64,000 bases of DNA from Lysobacterales bacterium. GTDB taxonomy: Bacteria > Pseudomonadota > Gammaproteobacteria > Xanthomonadales > Xanthomonadaceae. The number at the start of each line of letters is the position of its first letter. Position 1 is the stretch's first letter. Below are positions 1 through 8,924 of this stretch, one piece after another. The DNA lies in contig JAGRJY010000179.1 in the NCBI GenBank assembly GCA_020442465.1, forward strand, positions 1 through 64,000. Direction: 5' to 3'. A model generated the notes under the pieces. That model was not told where the DNA came from and did not search any database. It saw only the letters and a program-made list of their open reading frames with translations. The position numbers and the translations under genes are program-made.

Positions 1-249
1 AAGCGGCTCTCGGCTGCGATCGTCGACGGCATCCGCGACTACTTCCATGCCCAGCCTCCGCCGGGCACCTGGCTGGCGTCGAATGCCAAGCCGCGCGCGC
101 GTGAACATGTCGTGTCGCGTGGCGAAACCCTGAGCCTGATCGCGGCGCGCCACGGTGTGCCGCTGGCGCAGCTGCGCAGTGCGAATGGACTGCGCGGAGA
201 CATGCTCAAGGTCGGCGACCGCCTGCGGATTCCGCTCGGCCCGGGCTGA
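1..249 (+). CDS. amiC: N-acetylmuramoyl-L-alanine amidase, C-terminal part with LysM (cut by window edge)
   Basis: Only the last 82 codons are present; the reading frame is open from base 1 and stops at TGA 247-249. The first residues (KRLSAAIVDGIRDYF) match the end of an Amidase_3 zinc amidase domain. They are followed by a short Pro-rich linker and a LysM peptidoglycan-binding module (VVSRGETLSLIAARHG ... LKVGDRLRIPLG). AmiB/AmiC amidases hydrolyse the amide bond between MurNAc and the stem peptide in the periplasm during daughter-cell separation. The C-terminal LysM and the position directly upstream of mutL are typical of this lineage. The catalytic zinc ligands lie outside the window, so the choice of AmiC over AmiB is inference. 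Confidence 0.8.
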   Translation, partial: KRLSAAIVDGIRDYFHAQPPPGTWLASNAKPRAREHVVSRGETLSLIAARHGVPLAQLRSANGLRGDMLKVGDRLRIPLGPG

Positions 250-360
250 ACGCGCGCGCCCCGAGGGCGGAGCGCTGCCAACCGTGATCGGATCGGCGCG
301 TGGCGGCAGGCGCTCCGGCTCCGGCGTGCGCGGTCGATTCGCACGCTCCGGGTGCATGAG

Positions 361-366
361 TACAAT
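361..366 (+). promoter_or_regulatory. Probable mutL promoter (-10 TACAAT)
   Basis: TACAAT at 361-366 is preceded at a 17-base spacing by TTCGCA (338-343), a 4/6 match to the -35 consensus. Transcription would start near 373, about 24 bases before the TTG chosen as the mutL start. It would lie inside the coding sequence if the upstream in-frame GTG at 352 were used. Confidence 0.45.
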
Positions 367-396
367 GCCGGCTCTTTCCTGCCTCGGCTTACCCGT

Positions 397-2196
397 TTGC
401 CGATTCGCCCGCTGCCCGACGTCCTGATCAACCAGATTGCTGCCGGTGAGGTGATCGAGCGTCCGGCGTCGGTGGTCAAGGAACTGGTCGAGAACGCGCT
501 CGACGCGGGCGCGCAACGTGTCGAAGTCGATATCGAGGAAGGCGGGGCGCGCCTGATCCGCGTGCGCGATGATGGTGGCGGGATGCCCGCCGAGGAGCTG
601 GCGCTCGCCGTGAGCCGCCACGCCACCAGCAAGATCGGTTCGCTGGATGACCTGGAGGCGGTGCTCACGCTCGGCTTTCGAGGCGAAGCGCTGCCTTCCA
701 TCGCGTCGGTGAGCCATTTCTCGCTGACCTCGCGGCGTGCCGATGATGAGCATGCCACCCGGCTCGAGGTGGACGGCGGCAGGACGGGCGCGCTCGCGCC
801 GGCGCAGCATCCGCCGGGTACCCAGGTCGAGGTGCGCGAACTGTTCTACAACGTGCCCGCTCGGCGACGCTTCCTGCGCGCGGAACGCACCGAATTCGGA
901 CACATTGACGAGTGGTTGCGTTCGCTGGCCCTGGCCAGGCCGGATCGGGAAATCCGCCTGCAGCACAACGGCAAGCTGATCCGCCACTATCGTCCGCTGA
1001 ATGAGCAGCGCGGGCGGCTCGCGCGGGTGCGCGATGCGCTGGGTGAATCGTTCGCCGACTACTGCCTGGCAGTCGAACACGAAGGGGCCGGGCTGCGGCT
1101 GACGGGATGGGTCGGCGCGCCGACCGCTTCGCGTGCGCAGGCTGACCAGCAGTACTTCTTCGTCAACGGCCGCGCCGTGCGCGACCGCGTGGTCAGCCAT
1201 GCGGTACGGCAGGCCTACGCCGACGTGTTGTTTCACGGCCGCCATCCGGCCTACGTGCTGTTCCTGGACCTTGATCCCCGCCGTGTGGACGTCAACGTGC
1301 ATCCGGCCAAGCACGAGGTGCGCTTCCGCGACCAGCGGGTCATCCACGATTTCCTGTTCCGAAGCCTGCATGCAACCCTGGCCGAAGCACGCGCCGGCGC
1401 CGCGCCCAAGGTCGAGTCCTGGTCGGGCGCGGCTGTGGATGCGCCGCTGTCCACAGGCAGCGATTCGCCATCGGCGTCGTCGGCATGGACGCCGCGTCAG
1501 GGCGGCCTGGGACTGTCGGTGGGCGAAACCCTCGGTCAGTATCGAAGGCTCTACGCGCCGCAGGCTGCGGTCGCGTCGATGCCCAGCATGCCCGAGGCGC
1601 GCGACGACGAAGCGCCGCCGCTGGGTTTCGCCCTGGCCCAACTCGCCGGCGTGTACATCCTTGCCGAGAACGCCCATGGCCTGGTGCTGATCGACATGCA
1701 CGCCGCGCATGAGCGCATCAGTTACGAGCGGATGAAGACCGCACTGGCCGAAGACAGCCTGCGCCGCATTCCCTTGCTGGTACCCGCCACGCTCAGTCTC
1801 AGCGAGCGCGAGGCCGATTTCGTCGAGGCCAATCAGCAGGCGCTGCAAACCTTCGGGTTCGTCCTGCGGCGGCTGTCGCCCACCGCCGTGCAGCTTGACG
1901 AGATTCCCGCGCTGCTCGACGGCGTCGACGCGCGCCAGCTGGCGCGCGACGTGGTCAGCGACCTGATGGAACACGGCGCGACACGGCGTGTGGAAGAGCA
2001 GCGCAACGAGCTGCTGGCGACCATGGCCTGCCATGCTTCGGTGCGCGCGAACCGCCGTCTGACCGTGCCCGAAATGAACGCCTTGATGCGGGACATGGAA
2101 GCCACCGAACGATCGGGACAGTGCAACCATGGCCGCCCGACCTGGACCCAACTGAGCATGCAGGAACTCGACAAGCTGTTCCTGCGTGGACGATAA
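397..2196 (+). CDS. mutL: DNA mismatch repair protein MutL (endonuclease-type)
   Basis: Encodes 599 residues from a TTG start. MutL couples mismatch recognition by MutS to strand incision and excision. The N-terminal GHKL ATPase motifs are clear: E29/N33 in [12 protein letters not shown]58 in RDDGGGM, and GFRGEAL near 93-99. Starting at TTG 397 gives [19 protein letters not shown] and places E29, N33 and D58 exactly as in E. coli MutL. The in-frame GTG at 352 would add 15 unconserved residues and overlap a -10 box. The C-terminal dimerisation domain carries [12 protein letters not shown] (from D433), the metal-dependent nicking-endonuclease motif, plus ACHASVRA and CNHGRP. This form is typical of bacteria that lack MutH. 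A lipoprotein gene follows, its start 14 bases after the mutL stop. Confidence 0.97.
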   Translation: MPIRPLPDVLINQIAAGEVIERPASVVKELVENALDAGAQRVEVDIEEGGARLIRVRDDGGGMPAEELALAVSRHATSKIGSLDDLEAVLTLGFRGEALPSIASVSHFSLTSRRADDEHATRLEVDGGRTGALAPAQHPPGTQVEVRELFYNVPARRRFLRAERTEFGHIDEWLRSLALARPDREIRLQHNGKLIRHYRPLNEQRGRLARVRDALGESFADYCLAVEHEGAGLRLTGWVGAPTASRAQADQQYFFVNGRAVRDRVVSHAVRQAYADVLFHGRHPAYVLFLDLDPRRVDVNVHPAKHEVRFRDQRVIHDFLFRSLHATLAEARAGAAPKVESWSGAAVDAPLSTGSDSPSASSAWTPRQGGLGLSVGETLGQYRRLYAPQAAVASMPSMPEARDDEAPPLGFALAQLAGVYILAENAHGLVLIDMHAAHERISYERMKTALAEDSLRRIPLLVPATLSLSEREADFVEANQQALQTFGFVLRRLSPTAVQLDEIPALLDGVDARQLARDVVSDLMEHGATRRVEEQRNELLATMACHASVRANRRLTVPEMNALMRDMEATERSGQCNHGRPTWTQLSMQELDKLFLRGR

Positions 2197-2209
2197 GGAG
2201 AAGCAGCGC

Positions 2210-3184
2210 ATGGCAGGATCGATACGCTACACGGCGCTCGCCGCCGCCTTGATGGTGGCCGGCTGCAGCGAGGCGCCTGCGCCTGCGCCGTCCGCCGCCG
2301 AACACGGTGATGCGGCGCCCACCGCGGCCAGTGCGCCGGCGGCCAAAGAGGCCTCGACGGATCCCTACGTCGCCGGCGTTGATGCCTGGCATGCCGAGCG
2401 CGAGGCCCGGCTTCAGCGTCTGCAAGGATGGCTGGCGCTGGTCGGCCTGCACTGGGTCGAAGCGGGCACGCACCGCATCGGCATGGCCGCCGACAACGAC
2501 ATCGTCCTCAACACCGGGCCGGATCACCTCGGCGTGATGCGCCGCGAGGGTGATGTCCTGTTCTTCACGCCGGCGCCGGGCGTCGGCGCGATGATCGACG
2601 ACATGCCGATCGAAGGCGAAGTGGCGTTGCCCGCAGACAGCAGTGGCGAGGCTGTGCGAGTCACGTTCCGTGGGGGCAAGGCGAATTTCCAGGTGATCGA
2701 ACGGGGCGGAAAATTCGGCTTGCGCGTACGCGATGTCGAGGCGCCCACGCTCACCGGGTTTACCGGCATCGAGCGCTATCCGGTGGATGCCGGCTGGCGC
2801 TACGAAGCGCGCTGGGTCCCGCACGAGGAGGGCCGCAGTATCGACATCGCCACGGTGCTCAACACGATCGAGCCGATGCCCAACACGGGCACGATCGAGT
2901 TCGAGCGCGAGGGCAAGACGCATCGTCTCGAAGTGGTGGATGAGGGCGATGGGGCGCTGTTCGTCATCTTCGCCGATCGCACCAATGCCAAGGAAACCTA
3001 CGGGGCAGGCCGGTTCCTCTACGCCGATCCGCTCGACGCCGAACACGTGGTGATCGATTTCAACAAGGCCTACAACCCGCCCTGCGCGCTCAATGCCTTC
3101 TCGACCTGTCCGCTGCCGCCGCCGGAGAACCGGCTCGATCTGGCGGTCACCGCGGGCGAGAAGCGCTACCACGGTCCGCACTGA
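2210..3184 (+). CDS. DUF1684 family lipoprotein
   Basis: Encodes 324 residues. ATG 2210 was chosen because AAGGAG lies nine bases upstream (2195-2200); an in-frame GTG at 2186 overlaps mutL and lacks a ribosome site. The N-terminus is a lipoprotein signal with lipobox MVAGC, followed by an Ala/Pro-rich linker. The body has the DUF1684 signatures: GWLALVGLHWVEAGTHRIG near residues 70-88, and at the end NPPCALNAFSTCPLPPPENRL followed by AGEKRY. The function of the family is not established; the protein should be anchored in the inner or outer membrane facing the periplasm. It probably shares the mutL transcript. No catalytic residues can be assigned. Confidence 0.88.
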   Translation: MAGSIRYTALAAALMVAGCSEAPAPAPSAAEHGDAAPTAASAPAAKEASTDPYVAGVDAWHAEREARLQRLQGWLALVGLHWVEAGTHRIGMAADNDIVLNTGPDHLGVMRREGDVLFFTPAPGVGAMIDDMPIEGEVALPADSSGEAVRVTFRGGKANFQVIERGGKFGLRVRDVEAPTLTGFTGIERYPVDAGWRYEARWVPHEEGRSIDIATVLNTIEPMPNTGTIEFEREGKTHRLEVVDEGDGALFVIFADRTNAKETYGAGRFLYADPLDAEHVVIDFNKAYNPPCALNAFSTCPLPPPENRLDLAVTAGEKRYHGPH

Positions 3185-3311
3185 GCGGACGCGGCGGGCT
3201 GCCATGCGGCCGGATCAACCCGGCTCGGGTGGCGTGATCCACGGCGGCAGCTGATCGCCTCGGCGCGCGGTCGTTCGCACGCGTGCCAGGTAGTCGGCAC
3301 GTCCGCCGTGA

Positions 3312-3881
3312 TCAGGTCTGCTTCGGTACCCGGCTTGGGGCGAGTTCGCGGGCGACGAGCTTGAGCTCGAAAGGCTGGATCGCGCGCGCCGGAATCAGGT
3401 CGATGCAATCGACCGGGCAGGGCGGCAGGCAGAGTTCGCAGCCGGTGCAATCCTCGGCGATGACGGTGTGCATCAGCTTTTGCGCGCCGACGATGGCATC
3501 AACCGGGCAGGCCTGAATGCATTTGGTGCAACCGATGCATTCGTCTTCGCGTATGAACGCCACCTGTGGGGCCTTCGTCGTGCCGCGGCGTTTGTCGAGC
3601 GGTACCACCTCGCGCCCGAGCAGCTGCGCGAGATCGCGGACGCCCTGATCTCCGCCTGGCGGGCACTGATTGATGTCCGCTTCTCCGCGGGCGATGGCCT
3701 CGGCATAGGGTCGGCAGCCCGGGTATCCGCACTGCGCGCACTGCGTCTGCGGGAGCAGCCGGTTGATGCGCTCCACGACCGGGTCCTCGTCGCGGCGCAG
3801 CCGCGCGCCGGCCCAACCGAGCAACCCACCCACCACGCCGGCCAACAGGGCGAACAGCAGCAATCCGAGCGTCGCGCTCAT
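3312..3881 (-). CDS. rnfB: Electron transport complex subunit RnfB
   Basis: Encodes 189 residues. One N-terminal transmembrane helix ([19 protein letters not shown]) is followed by a four-cysteine Fe-S domain (CAQCGYPGC ... INQCPPGG). Two ferredoxin-type [4Fe-4S] sites come next: [16 protein letters not shown] and [16 protein letters not shown]. RnfB feeds electrons into the membrane Rnf/Rsx complex, which links NADH, ferredoxin or SoxR reduction to ion movement. Its ATG overlaps the rnfA stop by four bases (ATGA), so it is translationally coupled. No rnfC, D, G or E follows; the next gene downstream is convergent. In related genomes a short rnfB gene also sits beside metG. Confidence 0.93.
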   Translation of the reverse strand: MSATLGLLLFALLAGVVGGLLGWAGARLRRDEDPVVERINRLLPQTQCAQCGYPGCRPYAEAIARGEADINQCPPGGDQGVRDLAQLLGREVVPLDKRRGTTKAPQVAFIREDECIGCTKCIQACPVDAIVGAQKLMHTVIAEDCTGCELCLPPCPVDCIDLIPARAIQPFELKLVARELAPSRVPKQT

Positions 3882-4456
3882 CGATCCATGCCGGCCAGGC
3901 CCATGAACCCGAGCGCCATGAGCGCAGCGGTGACCAGCGCGATGGGTGCGCCACGGAATGGTGCCGGCACCGGCGCGGCGTCGATGCGCTCTCGCATGGC
4001 CGAGAACAGCACCAGCACCAGGCCGAAGCCGCAGGCCGCCCCGAATCCGGCAACGAGGGCGCGCAGCAGCGAATGCTCGGCCTGCACGTTGAGCAGCGCC
4101 ACGCCGAGCACGGCGCAGTTGGTGGTGATCAGGGGCAGGTAGATGCCGAGCACGCGGTACAGCAGCGGACTGCGCGCGCGCATCAGCATCTCGGTGAACT
4201 GAACCACGCTGGCGATGACCAGGATGAACCCGAGCGTGCGCAGGTGCTCGAGGCCGAACGGCAGCAGCAGCCAATGGTGCACCACCCACGCCAGGCCCGA
4301 CGACAGTGTCAGCACGAACGCCGTCGCCATCGCCATGCCATAGGCGGCATCGAGCTGCCTGGACACCCCCATGAACGGGCACAAGCCGAGAAACTTCGCC
4401 AGCACGAAGTTGTTGACCAGGGCAGCGCCAAAGAAAGTGAGGGCGAGATCGCTCAT
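3878..4456 (-). CDS. rnfA: Electron transport complex subunit RnfA
   Basis: Encodes 192 residues, an integral membrane protein with about six hydrophobic segments. The start at [16 protein letters not shown] gives the family's usual N-terminus; in-frame codons upstream are not conserved. The family signatures [18 protein letters not shown] and [16 protein letters not shown] are present; each holds one of the two half-membrane Fe-S cysteines described for RnfA/RsxA (the C of LGLCPF and of TNCAVLG). It precedes rnfB with a four-base overlap and lies downstream of metG on the same strand after a 324-base gap. Only this pair of the six-subunit complex is encoded nearby. Confidence 0.94.
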   Translation of the reverse strand: MSDLALTFFGAALVNNFVLAKFLGLCPFMGVSRQLDAAYGMAMATAFVLTLSSGLAWVVHHWLLLPFGLEHLRTLGFILVIASVVQFTEMLMRARSPLLYRVLGIYLPLITTNCAVLGVALLNVQAEHSLLRALVAGFGAACGFGLVLVLFSAMRERIDAAPVPAPFRGAPIALVTAALMALGFMGLAGMDR

Positions 4457-4780
4457 CGGGGCAGGAAGCAGCATGCGTGGGCGCATGGTCGCGGGTGCCG
4501 AGGGGCTTGGCAATGCTCGGTCCCCGTGGCGCAGCGTGCGCGCCCGCTGTCCCTGTTCATGCGCGGGTTGACGTGCGAGTCGTGACCCTGAGCGCTGGAG
4601 AGGGCGTCCACGCCGCGTCGTGCCGCAGTCGAACCCCCGGTGCTCATTGGCCGCTGCTGCGGGGGTTTTCCTCTCGGGCAGAGATCAGACGGGTGGCCCG
4701 TCGATGCAAGCCGATCGCACAGTCGCGGACCCACAGCGACGAACCGGGCCGCACCCAACAGGCCGGGACAAGCGGGATGC
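4457..4780. other. Gene-free gap between metG and rnfA (324 bases)
   Basis: No convincing coding frame on either strand. The gap contains one perfect 8-base inverted repeat (4632-4639/4660-4667), listed separately. The remainder shows no recognisable promoter box that I would defend, although rnfA must be transcribed either from here or by readthrough from metG. Confidence 0.6.
4632..4669. terminator. Inverted repeat between metG and rnfA, possible terminator
   Basis: AACCCCCG (4632-4639) pairs perfectly with CGGGGGTT (4660-4667) across a 20-base loop. On the plus strand TTTT follows (4666-4669); on the minus strand, the direction of metG, only two T residues follow. It may end metG transcription or act as a partial attenuator before rnfAB. 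Confidence 0.4.
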
Positions 4781-6874
4781 TCAGCGCACCGGCATGCCGG
4801 GTTCGGCGCCCTGGTCCGCATCGAGCAGGGCCAGAGTCCCGCCGTCGAAGCCGGCCGAGAGGATCATGCCCTCCGAGAGGCCGAACCGCATTTTGCGTGG
4901 GGCGAGGTTCGCAATGAACACCACGTTGCGCCCGACGAGCTTGTCGGGCTCGGCATAACTGGCGCGAATGCCGGAGAAAATCTGCCGTTCGCCCAGGCTG
5001 CCGGCGTCGAGCTTGAAACGCAGCAACTTGTCCGAGCCCTCGACGAACGCGCATTCGATCACCTTGCCGATGCGCAGGTCGAGCTTGGCGAAGTCGTCGA
5101 TGGCGATGATGCCGGTTTCGCTGGTGGCTGATTCCGATGTGGTCACGGCGGGCTTCCCGGTCTTGGAGGGCGTGGGCTCGGCCTGGGCAGGCGTGCCCTG
5201 CAGGGACTCCCTGGACGCATCAACCATGGCCTCTATCTGCTTCGGATCGACCCGGGTCAGCAGCGGCGAGTAGGGATTGATTGCGTGGTCGAGCAGGGGC
5301 GCGGACAGGCTGTCGAAGCGATCGATCTGCGTGTTGAGCATGCTCGCGGCTGCGGCCGCCGTCCGTGGCAGGATCGGTGCCAGGAAGCCGGCGAGCAGGC
5401 GGAACTGGTTCAGCGCCAGCGAGCAGATGTCGTGCAGCTCCGCATCCTTTCCTTCCTGCTTCGCAAGCTGCCAGGGCGCGCGCGCGGCGATGAGTTCGTT
5501 GGTCGCATCGGCGACCGCCATGACCGAACGAAGCACCTCGATGTAGTTGCCTTCCAGGTAGCCGCGGTCGGCGCTCAGGCACTCGGTCTGCAGCGAGGCG
5601 TACGATCGCGTGTAGAACGCGGCGGCCTCGTCACCGAGTCGTGCGGCGAGCCGTCCATCGAGCCGCTTGCTGAGGAACCCCGCGCAGCGGCTGGCGATGT
5701 TGACGAACTTGCCGACCAGATCCGAGTTCACCCGTTGTACGAAGTCTTCGAGGTTGAGGTCGAGGTCGTCCACGCCACCGGAAGACTTGGCGGCGAAGTA
5801 GTAGCGCAGGTACTCGGGGTTCAGCCCTGACTCGAGATAGGTGCGTGCCTGGATGAAGGTGCCGCGCGACTTCGACATCTTCGCGCCGTTCACCGTGAGG
5901 TAGCCGTTGACGCGCAGCGAGTCGGGCTGGCGGAAGCCCGCACCATGGAGCACGGCGGGCCAGAACAGGCCATGGAAGTTGACGATGTCCTTGCCGATGA
6001 AATGGTGCAGCTCGGCATGCGGGCCCGGGCGCATCAGCGCCTCGAAGTCGCCGCCATCCTCGGCGCAGCGGGCCTGCAGCGCGGTGAGATAGCCGATCGG
6101 CGCGTCCAGCCAGACGTAAAAGAACTTGCCCGGCTGGCCGGGAATCTCGAAGCCGAAGTACGGCGCATCGCGCGAAATGTCCCAGTCGCGCAGGCCACCG
6201 TCGGAGTCGAGCCACTCGCGCAGCTTGGCCTTGACGCCCGAGTGCGCCACCTCGCCCTGCAGCCACGCGCGCAGCGAGGACTCGAAGTCGCCGACCTTGA
6301 AGAAGTAGTGCACCGACTCGCGCAATTCGGGCGTGGCGCCCGACACCACCGAGCGCGGGTTCTTGAGGTCGGTCGGCGCGTAGGTCGCGCCGCAGGACTC
6401 ACAGTTGTCGCCGTACTGGTCTTCGGTGCCGCAGCGCGGGCAGGTGCCCTTGATGAACCGGTCGGGCAGGAACATCGCCTTGACCGGATCATAGAACTGC
6501 TCGATCGAGCGCTCGGCGATGTGGCCACCCTTATGCAGCGCCGCATAGATGCGCTCGGTCAGCGCACGATTGGCCGGCGCATGGGTCGAGCCGTAGTAGT
6601 CCCAGTCCACCAGAAAGTCGGCGAAATCGCGTTCGTGTCCAGCCTGGATGTCCGCGATGTAGGCCTCAGGAGTGACGCCGGCCTTTTCCGCCGCAAGCAT
6701 GATCGGCGTGCCGTGGGTGTCGTCGGCGCAGACGAACCGGGCCGAACGCCCCATCATCCGCTGCGCCCGCACCCAGATGTCGCCCTGGATGTAGCCGACC
6801 AGATGGCCCAGGTGCAGCTGGCCATTGGCATAGGGCAGGGCGCAGGAGACCAGCAAGGGCGCTGAAGCAGTCAT
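4781..6874 (-). CDS. metG: Methionyl-tRNA synthetase
   Basis: Encodes 697 residues, cytoplasmic, charging tRNA(Met) and initiator tRNA with methionine. The class I signature HLGH is at residues 21-24 and KMSKS at 332-336. A zinc knuckle of the E. coli type occupies about 145-161 (CPRC ... CESC). The C-terminal ~100 residues form an EMAPII-like tRNA-binding/dimerisation domain (DFAKLDLRIGKVIE ... LSEGMILSA). Between them lies a Pro/Thr/Ser-rich linker. Length and architecture are normal for the long dimeric bacterial form. It is divergent from apbC across 134 bases. Initiator tRNA, its substrate, is encoded at the far end of this window. Confidence 0.98.
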   Translation of the reverse strand: MTASAPLLVSCALPYANGQLHLGHLVGYIQGDIWVRAQRMMGRSARFVCADDTHGTPIMLAAEKAGVTPEAYIADIQAGHERDFADFLVDWDYYGSTHAPANRALTERIYAALHKGGHIAERSIEQFYDPVKAMFLPDRFIKGTCPRCGTEDQYGDNCESCGATYAPTDLKNPRSVVSGATPELRESVHYFFKVGDFESSLRAWLQGEVAHSGVKAKLREWLDSDGGLRDWDISRDAPYFGFEIPGQPGKFFYVWLDAPIGYLTALQARCAEDGGDFEALMRPGPHAELHHFIGKDIVNFHGLFWPAVLHGAGFRQPDSLRVNGYLTVNGAKMSKSRGTFIQARTYLESGLNPEYLRYYFAAKSSGGVDDLDLNLEDFVQRVNSDLVGKFVNIASRCAGFLSKRLDGRLAARLGDEAAAFYTRSYASLQTECLSADRGYLEGNYIEVLRSVMAVADATNELIAARAPWQLAKQEGKDAELHDICSLALNQFRLLAGFLAPILPRTAAAAASMLNTQIDRFDSLSAPLLDHAINPYSPLLTRVDPKQIEAMVDASRESLQGTPAQAEPTPSKTGKPAVTTSESATSETGIIAIDDFAKLDLRIGKVIECAFVEGSDKLLRFKLDAGSLGERQIFSGIRASYAEPDKLVGRNVVFIANLAPRKMRFGLSEGMILSAGFDGGTLALLDADQGAEPGMPVR

Positions 6875-7008
6875 CGGTGTCCGGGATGTCGTCGCGAGCC
6901 GCGCATTATCCCAGATCGGACGCCGCTGTCGCCGCAGCGCAGCATTCGGTCGGGCATTCGGCCCCGTGTTCCCTTAGCATGTGCGGCCTGTCCACGCACC
7001 GGAAACCC

Positions 7009-8097
<1,089 letters not shown>

Positions 8098-8108
8098 TTC
8101 ACGAGGCC

Positions 8109-8288
8109 GGCGCGCGGCACGCGCCGCCCTGCTTGCCGGCCACAATCAGGCTGGTTTCGCCTGCACGCCGCCGCCGCGCGCCTTGCCCGCAGTCGGTGGT
8201 CTGGTCCAATCAGTGAGGAAAAGCCCTGCATTCGCGGCTCTGTGGGGACGGATCTCGCCCCCACGAGCCCGGCTGTGCGCTTCGCACA
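8109..8288. repeat. Cluster of three short palindromes downstream of apbC
   Basis: Three stem-loops lie in the 294-base gap between apbC and the next gene. They are GGCGCG/CGCGCC (8109-8114/8120-8125), GTGGGG/CCCCAC (8242-8247/8259-8264) and TGTGCG/CGCACA with a three-base loop (8274-8279/8283-8288). The first could act as a T-less terminator for apbC. The latter two resemble extragenic palindromes. No coding frame is credible here. Confidence 0.4.
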
Positions 8289-8391
8289 CGGCCAGCGCCT
8301 CGATTCAAGGGGCCTCCGATGCGCCGCAGCAGGCGCCCGGGCGCTGAGCGAGCGGGGTTAAAGCAGACTCGAACCCGATCGGCCGGCGGGG

Positions 8392-8697
8392 TTAGTAGGC
8401 CTCGATCGAGTCGATCTTTTCGCGGCGAACGATCACCGTCTCGAACTCCCGGCTCGACATCACCACCACGTCGGGGCCGATCGCCTTGACCAGGCCGGCA
8501 ATGGCCTCGCCGTTGACGTGCACCACCACGCCGCGTTTCTTCTCGAAGCTCGCCTTGAGCAGTTTCAGCGCCTCGCGCTCGAACAGATCGGCGGACGGTG
8601 GAGCAGCAGGTTCTTCGGCCATGGCAGCGCAACTCATCGTGGAGAGGAACAGGGCAAGGCAAAGGTATCGCATCGAGAGCATGGGGGTCGATTTCAT
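8392..8697 (-). CDS. Small periplasmic protein, possible Sm-like fold
   Basis: Encodes 101 residues from ATG 8697, which follows GGAGG at a five-base distance; codons further upstream look non-coding. Residues 1 to about 29 form a Sec signal peptide with a likely cleavage after CAAMA. The mature ~70 residues have a helix (LFEREALKLLKASFEKKRG) and then a strand-rich run: VVVHVNGEAIAGLVKAIG, DVVVMSSREFETVIV and RREKIDSIEAY. The order helix, five short strands, G at the turn and a final KI-x-SI is reminiscent of the Sm/LSm fold, but I cannot name a family. It stands alone between convergent apbC and a secreted protein gene. Function unknown. Confidence 0.7.
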   Translation of the reverse strand: MKSTPMLSMRYLCLALFLSTMSCAAMAEEPAAPPSADLFEREALKLLKASFEKKRGVVVHVNGEAIAGLVKAIGPDVVVMSSREFETVIVRREKIDSIEAY

Positions 8698-8924
8698 GGT
8701 GCCTCCGAGCTGGTGAAAAGCACTGGCCGCATCGACGCAGCGTGAAGGGCTGAGCCGCGACCGATTGGAGTATGCACCCTGATCGCTTCTGCCGGGCCGC
8801 AGGCTTGCGCAGGCAGGGTGTGCAGTTTGTGCCTGTTCGGCGCGCAATCGAACGGAGCAGAACAACGCTGCCCCCGATCGTCGAGGCGACGTCTCCGAGC
8901 ACAGTGTGAAGGTCCGAGCTTCCG

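Noticed and set aside
352..396. Upstream GTG start for mutL
   Set aside because: It would precede the inferred transcription start and add 15 residues absent from MutL proteins.
2186..2209. Upstream GTG start for the DUF1684 lipoprotein
   Set aside because: No ribosome site, overlap with mutL, and it displaces the lipoprotein signal; ATG 2210 has AAGGAG.
1955..3205. A 416-codon minus-strand frame opposite mutL and the DUF1684 gene
   Set aside because: Antisense to two well-supported genes; no motif.
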